Shown: one piece after another, positions 11,730-21,500 of the stretch
Position numbering within the stretch: position 1 is the first letter of the stretch
How the letters are laid out: each line of letters begins with the position of its first letter
Assembly (NCBI GenBank): GCA_947259285.1
Contig: CAMYMR010000010.1
Coordinates: forward strand, 41,840 to 82,011
DNA from: an uncultured Woeseiaceae bacterium
GTDB lineage: Bacteria > Pseudomonadota > Gammaproteobacteria > Steroidobacterales > Woeseiaceae
Direction of reading: 5' to 3'
DNA length: 40,172 bases
Translations under genes and position numbers: made by a program
The notes under the pieces: model-generated
The model's input: the letters and a program-made list of their open reading frames with translations, nothing else
The model's database searches: none
Told to the model about the DNA's origin: nothing

Positions 11730-12185
11730 TCAGAAAGGAATATCGTCGTCAAAATCATCGGGGCCCGGCTGCGGCGGCGCGTTGCCGCCGCCCTGGCTGG
11801 GCTTGCCGCCACCCCGGCTACCACCGAAGCTGCCGCCGCCACCATCACCGCGGCCACCCAGCATCTGCATTTCGTCGGCAATGATCTCGGTCGTGTAGCG
11901 GTCGTTACCGTCCTGACCCTGCCACTTTCGAGTGCGCAGCTTGCCCTCGATGTAGACCTGTGAGCCCTTACGCAGGTACTCCGCCGCGATTTCGGCGAGA
12001 CGATTGAACATCGCGACACGATGCCACTCGGTGCGGTCCCTTTGCTCGCCGGTCTGCTTGTCCTTCCACGACTCGTTGGTCGCGACGGTAAAATTGGTAA
12101 CTGCCGAGCCGCTTGGCATGTAACGCGTCTCCGGATCCTGTCCGAGATTACCAACGATGATGACTTTGTTTATTCCGCGGGCCAT
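11730..12185 (-). CDS. ssb: single-stranded DNA-binding protein
   Basis: SSB coats single-stranded DNA during replication, recombination and repair and recruits partners through its C-terminal tip. The 151-residue protein has an N-terminal OB fold (about 1-110, starting [19 protein letters not shown]), a glycine-rich flexible linker (about 111-140) and the acidic tail ending DDDIPF, the canonical partner-binding peptide. It is shorter than the E. coli protein (178) because the linker is shorter. The neighbourhood ssb-MFS-uvrA is shared by many gammaproteobacteria. Two 15-base direct repeats with TATA-like cores lie just upstream. I see no CTGT-N8-ACAG LexA box. Confidence 0.97.
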   Translation of the reverse strand: MARGINKVIIVGNLGQDPETRYMPSGSAVTNFTVATNESWKDKQTGEQRDRTEWHRVAMFNRLAEIAAEYLRKGSQVYIEGKLRTRKWQGQDGNDRYTTEIIADEMQMLGGRGDGGGGSFGGSRGGGKPSQGGGNAPPQPGPDDFDDDIPF

Positions 12186-12197
12186 ATTGGTCCCCTG

Positions 12198-12227
12198 TTT
12201 ATAGTGTGCTCTTTTATAATGTGCTCT
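12198..12227 (-). promoter_or_regulatory. tandem 15-bp repeat in ssb promoter region
   Basis: Two head-to-tail 15-base units, TTTATAGTGTGCTCT (12198-12212) and TTTATAATGTGCTCT (12213-12227), differ at a single base and abut exactly, 12 bases upstream of the ssb start. Read on the minus strand each contains an AT-rich TATAAA core that could be a -10 element, with AGAGCACA beside it. The duplication could create two start sites or two binding sites for a regulator of ssb. No strong -35 hexamer is obvious. A CCGCC/GGCGG hairpin (12241-12255) lies a little farther upstream. Confidence 0.5.
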
Positions 12228-12320
12228 GCCGTTGCCTGCTCCGCCACGAAGGCGGCGGGGGCACTATTGTAGAGCCTGCCGGGCTAAATGCTAGCCTGAA
12301 TTCTGCTGAAAAGACCCAAA

Positions 12321-13472
12321 TTATGCGGTCTGGCGCCGCGTCCCGCCAAAGCCCTGAACCGCGAGCCAGATAGCCGCTAACAGAACGCACACGAAGAACA
12401 CGTCCGACGGCCGGCCCTCGTGCAGAAATCGGCCGCCGATCAGCCCCCCTGAGAACGCCCCCAGAAACTGCGCACTCGAAAAGACGCCCAGCGAGGCACC
12501 GCGCAACTCGTCGTCGGCAAGTACCGATAGCCGCGCCGGCAAGCCCGCTTCCAGGAAATTGAAGCCGCCAAAATACACGACCAGCGCAATGAACACCGGA
12601 ATAACCGAGAATCCGAGAAATGTCAGGGCCAGCTGCGCACCGAGGATCAGGATCACCGCAATCCCAATCAATTCACGGCGTCCCTTATGCTCGTCCTTGA
12701 GGATCATCGGCACCGTAATCGCCAGCGACAGCAGCAGCGCACCGATATACATCTTCCAATGATCGGTCAGCGCTATTTCGAGACGCACGCTGAGAAGGAA
12801 AGGCAATGCAACGAACGTGGCCGTCATGATCGTATGCAACAGGAAGACATAAAAGTCGATTCGTATCAGATCGCCACGGAACGCCGGCGTCAGGCTCCAG
12901 GTCTCGCGCCTCCGGGGGCGCGGAATCTCAGGCAACAGGCCGAGCAACAGACCGGCGAGAACGGCTAGCCCGGCCGCCATCCAGAATAGCGACTGGACGC
13001 CAAACTGTGCGGCGATCAGTGGTCCGGCAACCATGGCTATCATGAAAGACAAGCCTATCCCAATACCGAAGATCGCCATGGAGCGGGTTCTGACATCCTC
13101 ACGGGTTGCGTCCGTGATAAGCGCGGTCAGCGTCGCGGAGATCGCGCCCGCGCCCTGCAGGAAGCGGCCCGCAATGACGCCGTGGATAGAGTCACTCAGT
13201 GCCGCGAGTACACTGCCGGCCGCAAACAATGCAAGGCCGAGGAGAATAACCGGAATGCGGCCGATACGGTCCGACAGAGACCCCAGCGGTATCTGCAGAC
13301 CCGCCTGCGTAAGCCCGTAGGCGCCCACGGCCAGCCCGATAAGGAGGGGCGTGGCGTGCTCCAGCTCCGCCGCATACAGCGATAACACGGGCAATAGCGC
13401 GAACAGTCCGAACATGCGAATCATCGCAATCAGCGCAACCACCGTTACGGAACGCCGTTCCGCGGGACGCAT
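12321..13472 (-). CDS. YajR-like MFS transporter
   Basis: The predicted 383-residue protein is a 12-segment major facilitator. The N-terminal half closely follows the YajR pattern: FALLPVLSLYA, then GAYGLTQAGLQIPLGSLSDR (motif A region) and GRFLQGAGAISATLTALI (motif C region). The C-terminal YAM domain of E. coli YajR is missing. The frame stays open upstream to 13691, but that part overlaps the uvrA start and looks non-coding. The ATG at 13472 (MRPAERRS) matches the family N-terminus. Substrate is unknown; drug or metabolite export is a family-level guess. It lies between ssb (same strand) and divergent uvrA, a common arrangement. Confidence 0.88.
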   Translation of the reverse strand: MRPAERRSVTVVALIAMIRMFGLFALLPVLSLYAAELEHATPLLIGLAVGAYGLTQAGLQIPLGSLSDRIGRIPVILLGLALFAAGSVLAALSDSIHGVIAGRFLQGAGAISATLTALITDATREDVRTRSMAIFGIGIGLSFMIAMVAGPLIAAQFGVQSLFWMAAGLAVLAGLLLGLLPEIPRPRRRETWSLTPAFRGDLIRIDFYVFLLHTIMTATFVALPFLLSVRLEIALTDHWKMYIGALLLSLAITVPMILKDEHKGRRELIGIAVILILGAQLALTFLGFSVIPVFIALVVYFGGFNFLEAGLPARLSVLADDELRGASLGVFSSAQFLGAFSGGLIGGRFLHEGRPSDVFFVCVLLAAIWLAVQGFGGTRRQTA

Positions 13473-13518
13473 CGCGACACTGGTAGCGGGGCCTGCTGTA
13501 TCCACTCGTTGAGTTCCT

Positions 13519-13548
13519 TTGCGCCGACGATGCGCGGCGGCGTATATT
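13519..13548 (+). promoter_or_regulatory. candidate sigma70 promoter for uvrA
   Basis: TTGCGC at 13519-13524 and TATATT at 13543-13548 are separated by 18 bases and lie 34 bases upstream of the uvrA start. The -10 matches TATAAT at five of six positions and the -35 matches TTGACA at four. No LexA-type CTGT-N8-ACAG palindrome is visible around it, so SOS control of uvrA is not supported by this stretch. Confidence 0.4.
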
Positions 13549-13581
13549 AGCAGGTTGTTCAACGATCTCTTAATCCCTGTC

Positions 13582-16443
13582 ATGAAGTCCATCGACATCC
13601 GTGGCGCGAGGACCCACAACCTCTGCGACCTCGACTTAAGCCTTCCGCGCGAAAAGCTCATCGTCATAACCGGGCTGTCCGGGTCGGGCAAGTCGTCGCT
13701 CGCATTCGATACGGTCTACGCCGAAGGTCAGCGCCGCTACGTCGAGTCGCTGTCTGCCTATGCGCGCCAGTTCCTCTCGATGATGGAAAAACCGGATGTG
13801 GATCATATCGACGGGCTTTCGCCGGCGATCTCGATCGAACAGAAATCGACGTCGCATAATCCGCGCTCAACGGTCGGAACCGTTACCGAGATATACGACT
13901 ACCTGAGGCTGCTGTTCGCCCGCGCCGGCATGCCGCGCTGCCCCGATCACGACATCACGCTCGAGGCACAGACGGTCGGCCAGATGGTCGATCACGTGTT
14001 GGAGCTGCCCGAAGGTTCTCGCCTGATGCTGCTCGCCCCCGTGGTTGCCGATCGCAAGGGCGAACACGTGCAGCTCATGGCCGACTTGCAGGCGCAGGGT
14101 TTTATCCGCGCACGTATCGACGGCGAGATCTACGAACTGGATCAGCCGCCGGAGCTGGACCTGCGCAAGAAGCACAACATCGACGCTATTGTCGATCGCT
14201 TCAAGGTCAAGGACGACATTCGCCTGCGGCTGGCAGAGTCGTTCGAAACGGCTCTCCGTCTCGCCGACGGCGTCGCGCGAATTGCCTGGATGAATGACAC
14301 GGACAAGGACGAAATCATCTTCTCCGATCGCTTCGCCTGCAATATTTGCGGCTACAGTCTCACCGAACTCGAGCCTCGGCTGTTTTCCTTCAATAACCCG
14401 AGCGGCGCCTGCCCAAGTTGCGACGGCCTGGGCGTCAAGCAATATTTCGATGCGGACCGGGTGGTGGTCAACCCCGACCTTTCTTTAGCCGGTGGCGCGA
14501 TTCGCGGCTGGGATCGAAAGACCACCTACTATTATCAGATGATCAAAAGCCTGGCGTCGCACTACGAGTTCGATATCGAAACGCCTTTCAATGAGCTGTC
14601 GCAGAAACTGCAGAAGGTCATTCTCTACGGCAGCGGCAAGGAGAAGATCGAGTTCTTCTACGCCAACTCGCGTGGCATGCAAATCAAGAAGTTGCATCGC
14701 TTCGAAGGCGTGCTGCCCAATCTTGAACGCCGCTATCGAGAGACGGAGTCCGGCGCGGTTCGCGAGGAGCTGTCGAAGTTCCTGAATAGCCAGGCATGCC
14801 CGGATTGCGACGGTACGAGACTGAATCGTGCTGCCCGGCACGTGTTCGTCGCGGAGCGATCGCTTCCGGAAATCACGAGCCTGTCCATAGGTCACGCGCG
14901 CGAATTCTTCGATGGTATGCAGCTTTCGGGATGGCGAGCGGCGGTTGCCGACAAGATCGTGAAGGAAATCAGCGAGCGCGTCGGATTCCTGTCCGACGTG
15001 GGGCTCGACTATCTGTCACTCGATCGCAGCGCCGAAACGCTGTCCGGCGGCGAAGCGCAGCGAATTCGTCTGGCCAGCCAGATCGGCTCCGGGCTGGTTG
15101 GCGTCATGTACATCCTGGACGAGCCCTCCATCGGACTGCATCAGCGCGACAACAAGCGCCTGCTCGGCACGCTCACTCACCTGCGTGACATCGGCAACAC
15201 GGTGATCGTGGTCGAACACGACGAGGAGGCGATACTCTCGGCCGATCACGTTGTGGATCTCGGGCCGGGCGCCGGCGTGCACGGTGGACGGGTCGTCGCC
15301 GAGGGCACACCGCAGCAGGTGCAAGACGAGCCGCGATCGCTAACCGGCCAGTACCTGTCGGGCAAACGGGCGATTGCCGTGCCGAGCGATCGCACACCGA
15401 ATGATGCCGAGCGACAAATCGAGATTATCGGCGCTACCGGCAACAACCTGCAGAACGTCACTGCGTCTATTCCCATTGGGCTGATGACCTGCATTACCGG
15501 TGTTTCCGGCTCCGGGAAATCCACGCTCGTCAATGACACACTGTACAAAGCCGTCGCCGAGCAGATCAATCGAAGCAGCCGCAACCCGGCCCCGCACAAG
15601 GCGATTGCGGGCCTTGAACAGATCGACCGGGTAATCGACATCAGCCAGAGCCCCATCGGCCGAACTCCACGCTCGAATCCGGCGACCTACAGCGGGCTGT
15701 TCACGCCGATACGGGAGCTTTTCGCGGGAACGCAGGAATCGCGTTCGCGCGGTTATATGCCGGGACGATTCAGCTTTAACGTCAAGGGCGGCCGATGCGA
15801 AGCCTGCCAGGGCGATGGCGTCCTGAAAGTGGAAATGCACTTTTTGCCGGACGTCTACGTGCCCTGTGACGTCTGCCGGGGAAAGCGGTACAACCGTGAA
15901 ACACTCGAGATCCGCTACAAAGGCAAGAACATCCAGGAGGTTCTTGACATGACGGTCGAGGATGCGGCGGAGTTTTTCCGGAATGTCCCCGTCGTCGCCC
16001 GAAAGCTGCAAACCCTGATGGATGTGGGCCTGACCTATATTCACCTGGGCCAGAATGCGACGACCCTGTCCGGTGGCGAAGCACAACGCGTCAAACTCGC
16101 CAAGGAATTATCCAAGCGAGATACGGGCAAGACCCTGTACATACTCGATGAGCCGACGACGGGTCTGCACTTTCACGACATCGAGCAGCTGCTCGGCGTT
16201 TTGCACCGTCTGCGGGATCATGGCAATACGATCGTCGTCATAGAACACAACCTTGACGTGATCAAGACCGCCGACTGGATTATCGATCTGGGCCCTGAGG
16301 GTGGTGACGGTGGCGGTCGGATCATCGCCACCGGTACCCCGGAACAGGTCGCGTCAACCCGCGGCTCTTTCACCGGCGAATACCTGAAACCGCTCGTCAA
16401 GCGCGCGCGCAAATCGCGTCGCGGCGCCGCTGTCGGTGCGTAG
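13582..16443 (+). CDS. uvrA: excinuclease ABC subunit A
   Basis: UvrA is the damage-sensing ATPase of nucleotide excision repair and loads UvrB onto lesions. From the ATG at 13582 the protein has 953 residues, close to the E. coli 940. Two ABC modules are present: Walker [10 protein letters not shown] with signature [12 protein letters not shown], and Walker [10 protein letters not shown] with signature [12 protein letters not shown]. Two CxxC...CxxC zinc modules are seen, CNIC...CPSC and CEAC...CDVC. The frame is open 21 codons farther upstream, but [14 protein letters not shown] is the conserved start. The 3' end overlaps the convergent ATP-grasp gene by 90 bases, through a basic tail (KRARKSRRG) beyond the conserved EYLKPL. 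Confidence 0.97.
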   Translation: MKSIDIRGARTHNLCDLDLSLPREKLIVITGLSGSGKSSLAFDTVYAEGQRRYVESLSAYARQFLSMMEKPDVDHIDGLSPAISIEQKSTSHNPRSTVGTVTEIYDYLRLLFARAGMPRCPDHDITLEAQTVGQMVDHVLELPEGSRLMLLAPVVADRKGEHVQLMADLQAQGFIRARIDGEIYELDQPPELDLRKKHNIDAIVDRFKVKDDIRLRLAESFETALRLADGVARIAWMNDTDKDEIIFSDRFACNICGYSLTELEPRLFSFNNPSGACPSCDGLGVKQYFDADRVVVNPDLSLAGGAIRGWDRKTTYYYQMIKSLASHYEFDIETPFNELSQKLQKVILYGSGKEKIEFFYANSRGMQIKKLHRFEGVLPNLERRYRETESGAVREELSKFLNSQACPDCDGTRLNRAARHVFVAERSLPEITSLSIGHAREFFDGMQLSGWRAAVADKIVKEISERVGFLSDVGLDYLSLDRSAETLSGGEAQRIRLASQIGSGLVGVMYILDEPSIGLHQRDNKRLLGTLTHLRDIGNTVIVVEHDEEAILSADHVVDLGPGAGVHGGRVVAEGTPQQVQDEPRSLTGQYLSGKRAIAVPSDRTPNDAERQIEIIGATGNNLQNVTASIPIGLMTCITGVSGSGKSTLVNDTLYKAVAEQINRSSRNPAPHKAIAGLEQIDRVIDISQSPIGRTPRSNPATYSGLFTPIRELFAGTQESRSRGYMPGRFSFNVKGGRCEACQGDGVLKVEMHFLPDVYVPCDVCRGKRYNRETLEIRYKGKNIQEVLDMTVEDAAEFFRNVPVVARKLQTLMDVGLTYIHLGQNATTLSGGEAQRVKLAKELSKRDTGKTLYILDEPTTGLHFHDIEQLLGVLHRLRDHGNTIVVIEHNLDVIKTADWIIDLGPEGGDGGGRIIATGTPEQVASTRGSFTGEYLKPLVKRARKSRRGAAVGA

Positions 16444-17244
16444 GTACAGAGACGGCTCGATCAGCTCCAGCTCCATCAGCAGGTAGCGTCCGGTTGCATC
16501 GCGTACCCAGTCGCCGCGACCGTAGGTCGGCCTTGGCTCGATTGTGGCAAACAGTGAGCTTGCCGTGTCGAGCAGCGAGTCGCTTGGCCGGACAGATTTG
16601 ATCTCCGCGCCATGTTCTTCCTGCACGCGAAAATCGCCGGACTTCGGCGTTTTCCGTATCGCGTGGCTGTATTGGCCGTTAAAGAAGAACAGCGAGTACT
16701 CGCCTTCAACCTGGATCGTCTCAATAAAGGGTTGAATGAGGAATGCACGATCGGCGTACGTCTGTCGCAGCATCTGCAGATGATCGTCATCAACCGGGTC
16801 AGTCAAAACGAACGTATCCTTGGCGTTCGCCCCCACCGTCGGTTTGATAACCACCCGGTTTGTCTGGTGTTCGCTAAAGAACCCGGCCGTATCGACGGAG
16901 GCGAAGCCGTCATACCAGGTACTCGGTACGATCTCGCTACCGCGCCGCTCGACATCTCGAAGGTACGTTTTTTGCAGCGTCCAGTGGACGAGTTCGAGGT
17001 CGTTGATGAGTAATGCGTCCGATGCGTCTATGGTTTTCAGCACATCGAGAAACTGCGCCTGATGGTCCGGATAGTCCCAGGGCGTGCAGATATAGACGGC
17101 GTGATATCGATCCCAGTCCAGTCTCGAACGCCAGTTGACCGTCTCCACCCGCCAGCCGAGAGCGGCCATGGGTTCGATACTCAGGTGATAATCGGTAACG
17201 AAGTCGCCGGCATCCGCCATGGTCAGGTACGCGATTTTCTTCAC
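16354..17244 (-). CDS. ATP-grasp (RimK/glutathione-synthetase-like) ligase
   Basis: The 296-residue cytoplasmic protein looks like an ATP-grasp carboxylate-amine ligase. It has an N-terminal Rossmann-like part ([24 protein letters not shown]), a central nucleotide-binding region with [14 protein letters not shown] and FLIQPFIE, and the C-terminal metal-site strand [12 protein letters not shown]. Such enzymes join a carboxylate to an amine with ATP; the substrate cannot be read from the sequence. Its start overlaps the alpha/beta-hydrolase stop by 4 bases (ATGA), so it is the last gene of a four-gene unit with a duplicated envelope protein and a YjdF-type protein. Its last 30 codons lie antisense to the end of uvrA. 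Confidence 0.85.
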   Translation of the reverse strand: MKKIAYLTMADAGDFVTDYHLSIEPMAALGWRVETVNWRSRLDWDRYHAVYICTPWDYPDHQAQFLDVLKTIDASDALLINDLELVHWTLQKTYLRDVERRGSEIVPSTWYDGFASVDTAGFFSEHQTNRVVIKPTVGANAKDTFVLTDPVDDDHLQMLRQTYADRAFLIQPFIETIQVEGEYSLFFFNGQYSHAIRKTPKSGDFRVQEEHGAEIKSVRPSDSLLDTASSLFATIEPRPTYGRGDWVRDATGRYLLMELELIEPSLYLRTDSGAATRFARALDERFQVFAGERAAG

Positions 17245-17945
17245 TCGCCAAAGCTACCGTTTTTGAGGAAGCGAATCGTCAGCTCGATGGGGCGCCGCAT
17301 GCGCATCATAAAGGCGTGCGAATGATCGACCACGACAAAATCGGTCATACCGTCAAGCTTGGTGTCCTCAACCGATACGCGGCCGTCGTCGGGATTCTCG
17401 AGCACCGCAGAGGTGATAGGGTCGATGGTGCGATTACCGGCTATCACACCGAGTTCAAACGCGGCCGGGCCGAGCCTGAGCGGCACACTGCCCTCCCCTT
17501 TACCCAGCTGCAGCCCCGCTGGACCATTGAGCCAGTCAAAACCAGGAAATCCCTGCATTTGATCAACCGCCGTGCTTCCCTGGTTTGGCGGCCCCAGCAT
17601 CACCACCCTGCCCAGCTCAGCAATTTCTTTTTCGCTCAGGTATTGCCGCAGCAGAATGCCGCCAAGCGAATGGGCGACGAAATGGATACGACCAATATCG
17701 TCTTTCGCGCGACAGGCGCTCAGCCCTTTCGGTATCGCGATCTCGGCAAGCTCCTCGACGGCATAGTCACGTGACGGATAGTTGATGTTGACTGTCTCGA
17801 ATCCCTCGTCGTCAAGGGCACGCTGCATGGGGTTCATCGACATCGATGTCCGGGCCAGGCCGTGCAGCAGCACGACGCAGTCTGCAGCCGATGCCACGCC
17901 ACTCGACAGCATAAGAACAGCCAGAAGCGAGGAAAACCGCATCAC
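17241..17945 (-). CDS. exported alpha/beta hydrolase (lipase-like)
   Basis: The 234-residue protein starts with a signal peptide (MMRFSSLLAVLMLSSGVASAA, described here by its ends and a likely cut after about residue 20), so it is expected in the periplasm. Next come the oxyanion strand VVLLHGLARTS, the nucleophile elbow AHSLGG and a possible catalytic histidine in VVDHSHAFMM near the C-terminus. Together these suggest a PGAP1/lipase-like serine hydrolase. The substrate is unknown; a lipid or acyl ester in the envelope is plausible. It starts 3 bases after the YjdF-like gene stop and overlaps the ATP-grasp start by 4 bases, so the three are almost certainly co-translated. Confidence 0.87.
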   Translation of the reverse strand: MMRFSSLLAVLMLSSGVASAADCVVLLHGLARTSMSMNPMQRALDDEGFETVNINYPSRDYAVEELAEIAIPKGLSACRAKDDIGRIHFVAHSLGGILLRQYLSEKEIAELGRVVMLGPPNQGSTAVDQMQGFPGFDWLNGPAGLQLGKGEGSVPLRLGPAAFELGVIAGNRTIDPITSAVLENPDDGRVSVEDTKLDGMTDFVVVDHSHAFMMRMRRPIELTIRFLKNGSFGE

Positions 17946-17948
17946 GAA

Positions 17949-18566
17949 TCAGGCCGCGGGAATGAAGCCGTGTTCGGCGAGCTGTCTGTCATGCCACTGA
18001 CCCAGCAATACGAGGGCCAGGACGGCACCGAACAGCGCCCAGCCCATGTCTGACTGCGTGTCCCACACGTAGCCTTGCGTACCGAGAAACGCGTCGGCCG
18101 CTTCCTCGGAGAGCAGCGCGACCCACCATTCGATGAGTTCGTAGAATGCGCTGAAGCCGAGGCAGAAACAGACGATGAAGAAATTTCGCCACGCGGCATG
18201 ATTAAACACATTCAGTCGGATCATGAGCTCACGCGCAACGATTGCAGGGATGAATCCCTGCACGAAATGCCCCAGCTTGTCGTAGTTATTTCGCGAACCG
18301 TCCGTTACCTCACGCAGCCACTCACCGAGCGGAACCTCGGCATAGGTGTAGTGGCCACCGACCATGAGCACGACACAATGGAACAGGATCAAAGCGTAGG
18401 TCAAGGAAGTCAGCGGAAATCGCTCGCGAGTCACCCAGAGGACGGCACCCCCGAGCACGGCCGGAAAGACTTCGAGGCACCAGGTGGGAAAGTCCTTCGG
18501 TCCGATGCCCGACCAGATCAGCACACCGAGGAATACGGCGATCCAGATCATTCGCATCGGTGACAT
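17949..18566 (-). CDS. YjdF/DUF2238 family membrane protein
   Basis: The 205-residue protein has about six hydrophobic helices and the conserved features of the DUF2238 (YjdF) family: NNYDKLGHFVQGF around 93-105, SAFYELIEWW near 140, and a GTQGYVWDTQSDM loop near 163-175. The acidic and histidine residues in these loops suggest a membrane-embedded site, but the function of the family is not established. It lies 5 bases after the 1355-residue envelope protein and 3 bases before the hydrolase start, in one operon. Length is typical of the family. Confidence 0.88.
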   Translation of the reverse strand: MSPMRMIWIAVFLGVLIWSGIGPKDFPTWCLEVFPAVLGGAVLWVTRERFPLTSLTYALILFHCVVLMVGGHYTYAEVPLGEWLREVTDGSRNNYDKLGHFVQGFIPAIVARELMIRLNVFNHAAWRNFFIVCFCLGFSAFYELIEWWVALLSEEAADAFLGTQGYVWDTQSDMGWALFGAVLALVLLGQWHDRQLAEHGFIPAA

Positions 18567-18571
18567 CGCGA

Positions 18572-21500
18572 TTATCCCTCGCTGCCTGGTCGAAGTGCCT
18601 CACCTTTCCTCGATCGCCAGTAACCGTGGCTGCTGAAACACCGCCAGACCCAGGGCAACCAGCGCAACAGTGCAAAGCTGAGCCAAAGCGCCCACGCCAG
18701 AATGAGCGCCTTGTAAATCCAGAGCGGCACCGACAGAACCGTTGCAATCGGCAGGGCAGAAGCGCTGCTGTCGGCGAACCAGCTCACGAGGTCGCCGTAG
18801 GACTTATACCCGGCAACATGCATATCCGGCGTACCGAGCAGCCCCTGTGGTAATGCCATAACAATGCTCAGCAGTGCCACGATCGTGAGGCCGCCTATGC
18901 CCGTCTGAATCAGGTTGAAACGCCACCAGTTCACCTCGGTCTGCCAGCGTTCGCGCGCTCCGCACGCCAGCAACCAGACAACGACCACGCCGAGTACGGG
19001 CCAGCTGAACGTGCTGAACCCAAGCCCTAGCAACAGCCAGTGCCAACTGCTGAGCGGCGCGAGCCCGATACGGCCAAGAATGAACGCAAACAGGATCAGC
19101 ACCGCAAGTTCCGACCAGTAAAGCACCGCGGGCCCCAGCGCAGGTCCACGGGTAGCCAGCAGCCAGCGGTCGCGCGGCTTGGTCAGCGACAGCTCAATGT
19201 TGCTGGACGGCGCGCCGATGTCCACGCCCGCGGTGTTGGTGCGAAAGCCCATCTCACCGCTTTGACGCCATTGAATCTCGATCCCATGCTCGCCCGGCAG
19301 GATAGGCAGGGCCAGCTCACCACTCTCCGAGCGCATCGTCTGCGAGCGCCCATCGATGGCAACCGACGTGACTTCGGCATCGCCAGGCAGGCGCAGCACG
19401 TGCTGCGCGCCGCTGGTACTGCGATAACGCAGCGACAGGCTCGTGTCGCTGGAGCGATTGCCATAGCTGGTCGATAGCTTGACGGAATCAAATGCGAGCG
19501 TGGCGCCTTGTGCGGCGGCCGGCCGGGTCGCAACCAGGGTGAGCTGTTCGCCTCCGCGCGGACTGAATTCAGCGACCCGCACGTCGCTGGCATCGTCACC
19601 CGTATTGCTTTCCGGGACACCATCGAATTCAGCGTTCCAGATATTGCCAACAGCAAATCGCCACACCTCCTTCCACGGCGCGCCCTGCTCGACTTTCAGC
19701 GTCAGGGGTGACTTTCGTGGCAGATCGGACAGCCAGCTGATCGCGTTTTGTCGAGGTCCCATCGACACGAGTACGCGACCCTCGGTAACCGCGAAATCAC
19801 CGCTGACGATTGATTCGCCGGCGAGCAACGGTACTTCGAGCGTCAACGCACCCTCTGTCGGCGCGACCCGGAAAACGGTGGTCCTGACGCGCCAGTCAAG
19901 ATCCAGCTCAACCGTTCGTTCGATCCGCGCGAATGCCGGAAAACGACTGCTCTCCCAGCGCACCGCCTCATCGCCGCTGGCGCTGGTCTGCAGACGCGTG
20001 AGCTGCAGCGATCCCGACAACAAACGCCGGTCCTTGACCCCCGCGATCAACCAGCCGTTGCTCTGGACCCTGACGACACGAGGTGGCGTCGGGAATGGCA
20101 CCTCGACACTATCGACGGCCGGCACCGTTCCTCTTACTGTGACCCGGTGCCGCCCTTGGGATACGTACAGCCAAAGTGCATTGTTGCCCGAGCGTGTGAC
20201 ACGAGTGTCTGCGGTACCGTCCACGGACACGAGCTCGGGGCGCCAGCCTTCGGCCGAACCCGGCAGCGGGATCGCGACGTCCTGCATCGCATGTACCGTC
20301 AGATCCATTCGTATTTCGTCTTCGCCGACCGTTACATCCGCGGCAACAATCTCGGCGCAACGAGGAACACAGTCGGGCGGTTCTAATAGCCGCTGCTCGA
20401 GCTCCTTCAACAGATCATCATCCGGCAGGTCGGCCTCGGCGCTGGGGCTCACCGACATCATCGTGGCGAAAAGTCCAACTGCGAACAGACTCGCGACCGA
20501 CTCTCTTCCGAGCTTGAATCCGCCGGGAAGCGCCCAGCGTTTGTTCAGAATCTCGGCAGCCAGAGCGGCGGCAAAGAGTAGCAGCAACAATACCTCGGCG
20601 AAGCGCAAGACGCTGACCAGCCATCGTGGCAACACGACAAGCCGCATTTCCTGACCGGCGTCGACAGGGCCGCTGAAGCGTAGCGTATAGGTATTCCATT
20701 TCCACGAGGGAATGCCCGGGCCCGCCTGCACGATAGCGTTTGGTGCATAACGCTCAAAATCATAGGAACGTTTCGCACCGCTGACGACCAGTTCTTCCAT
20801 TAGATCGGCTTCCGCAGAGACGCGCTCTGATCGCAGCCGGCTCGCCTTGCTTTCTACGGCGTCGACGGCGGTGTCGGCAGGTGCGGTCATCGGCACCACG
20901 CCCTCGTACAGCTGGTACTGGTTGTACTGCGGCTCCAGCTGAGGATAGATGGCGATGCGCAACTGGCTGGCCACGAACGGCACCAGGGCGATAAGCAGGG
21001 CGGCCGCGCTAAGCATCTGGTATCCGGCAACCAGTTGACGAAGTCGGCCAACAGGCGCAACGCGCATTAACGCGATGGCCACCAGCAGATTCAGCCACAG
21101 CCAGCTGGGCGCATACATCTCATGAAAACTTAAGACAAGAGCCAACAAGGCAATCACGCCCGGTCCGCGACCGAGCAATCGCCAGACGGCGATTGTAATA
21201 ATCAGGACCAGAAAGAAATCCAGCAACTGCCATTGGCTGGCCCAGCTGCCGCGTGCGTCGTCGACGCCTGGCGCCGCCAGCAGCTTGTTCCCTGGCGGCA
21301 GGTTGAGCGTCGCTTTGAACGCACCGAAGCGCGAGTCCCACCCGGCGACCGGCATTTTCTGGCTGGCATCGATCCTCGCGAGCGCATCCACCGACACATC
21401 GGTCTGGCGGAGCTCGATACCGGTCTGCCCGGGACTCTCTCCCTCGGTGACCAACAGGTTATTGCCGCGCTCGCGCGCCGACAGCAGCGCATACGGGGCC

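Noticed and set aside
12241-12255. CCGCC/GGCGG hairpin as terminator of the MFS gene
   Set aside because: Stable stem but no U-run follows on the minus strand, so an intrinsic terminator is not supported.
13473-13581. LexA box near uvrA
   Set aside because: No CTGT-N8-ACAG palindrome is present between the MFS and uvrA starts.
13473-13691. N-terminal extension of the YajR-like transporter
   Set aside because: Overlaps the uvrA start and promoter and does not resemble the family.
15340-16086. 248-codon minus-strand frame inside uvrA
   Set aside because: Antisense shadow of a strongly conserved ABC module with zinc-finger cysteines in the plus frame.
19479-20654. 391-codon plus-strand frame opposite the large envelope protein
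   Set aside because: Rich in Ser, Thr and Arg with no domain; lies entirely antisense to a gene with signal peptide, membrane segments and good operon spacing.
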